A DNA stretch of 48,868 nt from SIG607 sp045592625 (GTDB lineage Bacteria > Bacillota > Clostridia > Oscillospirales > Acutalibacteraceae): positions 1 to 48,868 of the forward strand of contig JAZNVC010000017.1 of NCBI GenBank assembly GCA_045592625.1, in the 5' to 3' direction. Shown in pieces: positions 48,638 through 48,868 of the stretch. A program made the position numbers and the translations under genes. The notes below the pieces were generated by a model that saw only the letters and a program-made list of their open reading frames with translations, searched no databases and was not told the origin of the DNA. Every line of letters starts with the position of its first letter. Position 1 is the first letter of the stretch.

Positions 48638-48798
48638 ACCTCTTCACTCTTCACTTTTCACTCTTCTCTCTTTTTTTCAAAACTTGTCGATTAGGTAATA
48701 AGTAATAGTGAATAGTGAATAGTGAAGAAGTGAAAGTTGTATAGTAAAAGTGGACACATTGAAGAGTGAATGGTAGAATAAAAAAAGAGGTGTTCACA

Positions 48799-48868
48799 AT
48801 GAAACGAACTTTCAGTAAAGAATTTAAGGTCAAGGCGTGTGAATTGGTCTTAAAAGACGGGATCAAGC
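48799..48868 (+). CDS. IS3-family transposase OrfA, 5' part only
   Basis: The first 23 codons, beginning MKRTFSKEFKVKACELV, match the opening of IS3/IS911-type OrfA proteins, which carry a helix-turn-helix that binds the element ends. GAGGTG is upstream of the ATG. The gene runs off the window, so OrfB and the right end are not visible. The left end of the element is probably between about 48740 and 48760, where GTGGACAC occurs, but the terminal repeat cannot be fixed without the other end. Confidence 0.75.
   Translation, partial: MKRTFSKEFKVKACELVLKDGIK

Larger units (their letters stand above)
48262..48661. repeat. Inverted repeat of about 60 bp flanking the two tRNA genes
   Basis: The terminator plus pyrimidine-rich tail behind tRNA-Ala (minus strand, 48324 down to about 48262) matches that behind tRNA-Gln (plus strand, 48596 to about 48661) with few differences, including GACAGAG in the loop, ACTTTTTACCTCTTCAC after the stem, and TTTTCAC. 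A fragment of the same sequence recurs at 48245-48254 and 48682-48692. Short tandem AGTGAAT copies follow at about 48706-48726. Confidence 0.7.

Noticed and set aside
48430..48694. ORFs on both strands over tRNA-Gln
   Set aside because: Translations of the tRNA and its promoter; one contains GIRTPTNRV, the typical antisense-tRNA artefact.

Overview
The window looks like a chromosomal piece of an uncultured, AT-rich, low-GC Gram-positive bacterium of the class Clostridia, probably from a gut or rumen. The reasons are strong GGAGG-type ribosome binding sites, consensus sigma-A promoters with 17-18 bp spacers, many short bidirectional hairpin terminators, a T-box riboswitch, a PPi-type phosphofructokinase, an indolepyruvate:ferredoxin oxidoreductase, FakAB/PlsX lipid genes and a choloylglycine (bile salt) hydrolase-like gene. 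No species can be named from sequence alone.

Layout. 1-1250: 5' part of a GPH-type sugar:cation symporter, tRNA-Arg(CCG), a 21-bp duplicate of the tRNA tail, and a non-coding array of small hairpins with conserved linkers. 1284-6826: two small XRE regulators, each divergent from a target (a lipoprotein; an AMP-forming ligase). The two divergent promoters carry the same kind of palindrome between -35 and -10. A PPi-phosphofructokinase and an acyltransferase-like gene lie between. 6881-9522: two coupled lipoproteins and an anion permease. 9558-16509: a lipid/acyl module on the minus strand (zinc-ribbon membrane protein, LRAT-like protein, free ACP, two PlsC-type acyltransferases, acyl-ACP-synthetase-like ligase fused to an ACP), facing a dedicated phosphopantetheinyl transferase, then a polysaccharide deacetylase and a hydrolase with a Cys nucleophile. 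16656-21124: fakB-fakB-fakA-plsX. 21163-24127: glycosyltransferase and two alpha/beta hydrolases. 24199-33549: aromatic acid region with an SSS transporter divergent from an acyl-CoA synthetase-iorA-iorB operon (three copies of one operator), a Phe-specifier T-box, then paaK-ACT, and an NSS transporter. 33586-39895: cell-envelope and signalling genes, including a DacA-like protein lacking two of three catalytic motifs and a PASTA protein with a degenerate kinase domain. 39974-43533: pgk-tpiA-gpmI. 43662-47178: CE7 esterase, trmL, a membrane protein, purC. 47201-48868: bile salt hydrolase-like gene, tRNA-Ala(GGC), tRNA-Gln(CTG) and the beginning of an IS3-type transposase.

How the parts work together. 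The strongest physiological story is the aromatic region. PaaK makes phenylacetyl-CoA, IorAB can reductively carboxylate it to phenylpyruvate, and transamination would give phenylalanine. A T-box reading UUC (Phe) directly upstream of paaK suggests that this branch is switched on when charged tRNA-Phe is scarce, i.e. it salvages phenylacetate for Phe synthesis. The second story is lipid handling: FakAB/PlsX activate exogenous fatty acids, and the 10-14 kb cluster appears to be a self-contained acyl loading and transfer module with its own ACPs and PPTase, product unknown. All functional statements are by motif reading; no database search was run.
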